This document shows positions 9,595-9,873 of a stretch of DNA of 9,873 nucleotides, piece by piece. This DNA comes from Candidatus Peregrinibacteria bacterium (lineage in GTDB: Bacteria; Patescibacteriota; Gracilibacteria; UBA1369; PNNO01), in assembly GCA_030595015.1 (NCBI GenBank), contig JAUVDZ010000032.1, positions 1 through 9,873 of the forward strand, in the 5' to 3' direction. The notes beneath the pieces are model-generated. The model ran no database searches. It saw only the letters and a program-made list of their open reading frames with translations, and was not told where the DNA came from. A program made the translations under genes and the position numbers. Position 1 is the stretch's first letter. Every line of letters begins with the position of its first letter.

Positions 9595-9671
9595 TGGTGG
9601 GCTTGCGTGGATTTGAACCACGGACCTCGTCGTTATCAGCGACGCGCTCTAACCAACTGAGCTACAAGCCC
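9595..9671 (-). tRNA. tRNA-Ile with GAT anticodon (GAU), CCA encoded
   Basis: The reverse complement folds as a full cloverleaf. The acceptor stem is GGGCTTG/CAAGCCC. The D arm GCTC-GAGC has the AGTTGGTTA loop. The anticodon stem CGTCG/CGACG carries loop CTGATAA, which gives anticodon GAT. The T arm is CGTGG-TTCAAAT-CCACG. Discriminator A is followed by an encoded CCA at 9597-9595. This tRNA reads AUC and AUU isoleucine codons. In many bacteria it sits in the 16S-23S spacer. Here it stands alone, about 6 kb from the 23S gene and facing the end of the export operon. The 77-nt length is normal and no intron is present. Confidence 0.97.
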
Positions 9672-9699
9672 ATAATAATTGATAACTAGTAATAAGAAA

Positions 9700-9726
9700 T
9701 TTATAACAGCTCGATCATTTTGCCAA
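9700..9726 (-). promoter_or_regulatory. Possible tRNA-Ile promoter
   Basis: On the minus strand TTGGCA (9726-9721) and an extended -10 TG-T-TATAAA (9708-9700) lie about 30 nt before the tRNA. The spacer is 15 bp, shorter than ideal, but the TG element could compensate. Confidence 0.4.
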
Positions 9727-9739
9727 AATATCAGCTTAT

Positions 9740-9768
9740 TTGCAAGTAGATTTTCTTAGATGTATATT
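9740..9768 (+). promoter_or_regulatory. Promoter of the gene at the right edge
   Basis: TTGCAA (9740-9745), a 17-bp spacer and TATATT (9763-9768) predict a start near 9775, about 24 nt before the ATG at 9799. It is divergent from the tRNA promoter. Confidence 0.5.
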
Positions 9769-9798
9769 AATTGTAATTACTAAATTTATCTTACATTT

Positions 9799-9873
9799 AT
9801 GATTTTAAAATGGATCCGTAAAGAAAAACAAAAAATATTCATTGTTGGTATTTTGGTACTTTGGGCTGCTGTT
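9799..9873 (+). CDS. N-terminus of a membrane-anchored protein (3' end outside window)
   Basis: The first 25 codons are visible from ATG at 9799 to the window edge. The peptide begins MILKWIRKEKQKIF with five Lys/Arg residues and enters a hydrophobic helix (IVGILVLWAAV). This is the pattern of a signal anchor or uncleaved signal peptide with the N-terminus inside. An in-frame TAA at 9781-9783 with no other ATG between it and 9799 fixes this as the likely start. A promoter fits at 9740-9768. No Shine-Dalgarno motif is present. The family cannot be told from this much sequence. Confidence 0.6.
   Translation, partial: MILKWIRKEKQKIFIVGILVLWAAV

Noticed and set aside
9304..9621. Minus-strand open frame of 105 codons
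   Set aside because: It overlaps the end of the second permease, the spacer and part of the tRNA. Its composition is rich in Leu and Gln repeats typical of a reversed frame.

Overview
The window is AT-rich bacterial DNA using the standard code: every readable stop is TAA and no UGA is read through. Its features are a 23S-5S rRNA unit with no 16S gene beside it, a very small two-helix membrane protein, a MacA/MacB-type export operon, a solitary tRNA-Ile and short GC-rich palindromes between genes. Together these suggest a streamlined genome of the Patescibacteria (CPR) kind. That placement is inference from gene style and is not proven by any single marker.

Layout. Positions 2-160 hold the last codons of a plus-strand gene with an acidic tail. 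Positions 161-384 hold no convincing gene but contain a large imperfect hairpin (215-316) and the terminator of the rRNA unit (337-368, minus strand). The minus-strand rRNA unit follows: 5S (about 387-504), a structured spacer with no tRNA, and a complete 23S (about 663-3663). The leader upstream of 23S (3664-3977) carries three segments complementary to the 23S-5S spacer. They form a composite processing stem that closes 23S on itself. Further upstream are a terminator hairpin with a U-tract (3850-3878) and a near-consensus promoter (3978-4006). These bracket a possible small RNA of about 120 nt or an attenuated leader. A small membrane-protein gene (4014-4256, minus) ends just before that promoter.

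From 4406 to 9527 four plus-strand genes form one tightly packed operon: a long coiled-coil membrane-fusion/adaptor protein, an ABC ATPase of the MacB/LolD family, and two paralogous MacB-type permeases. The ATPase dimer probably drives a heterodimer of the two permeases, with the adaptor docking on their extracytoplasmic domains. The likely role is export of a peptide, lipid or drug-like substrate, and the substrate cannot be read from sequence.

After the operon come a GC-rich spacer (9528-9594), tRNA-Ile(GAU) with an encoded CCA on the minus strand (9595-9671), divergent promoters, and the first 25 codons of a membrane-anchored plus-strand protein at the window edge. None of the six visible start codons has a recognisable Shine-Dalgarno sequence.
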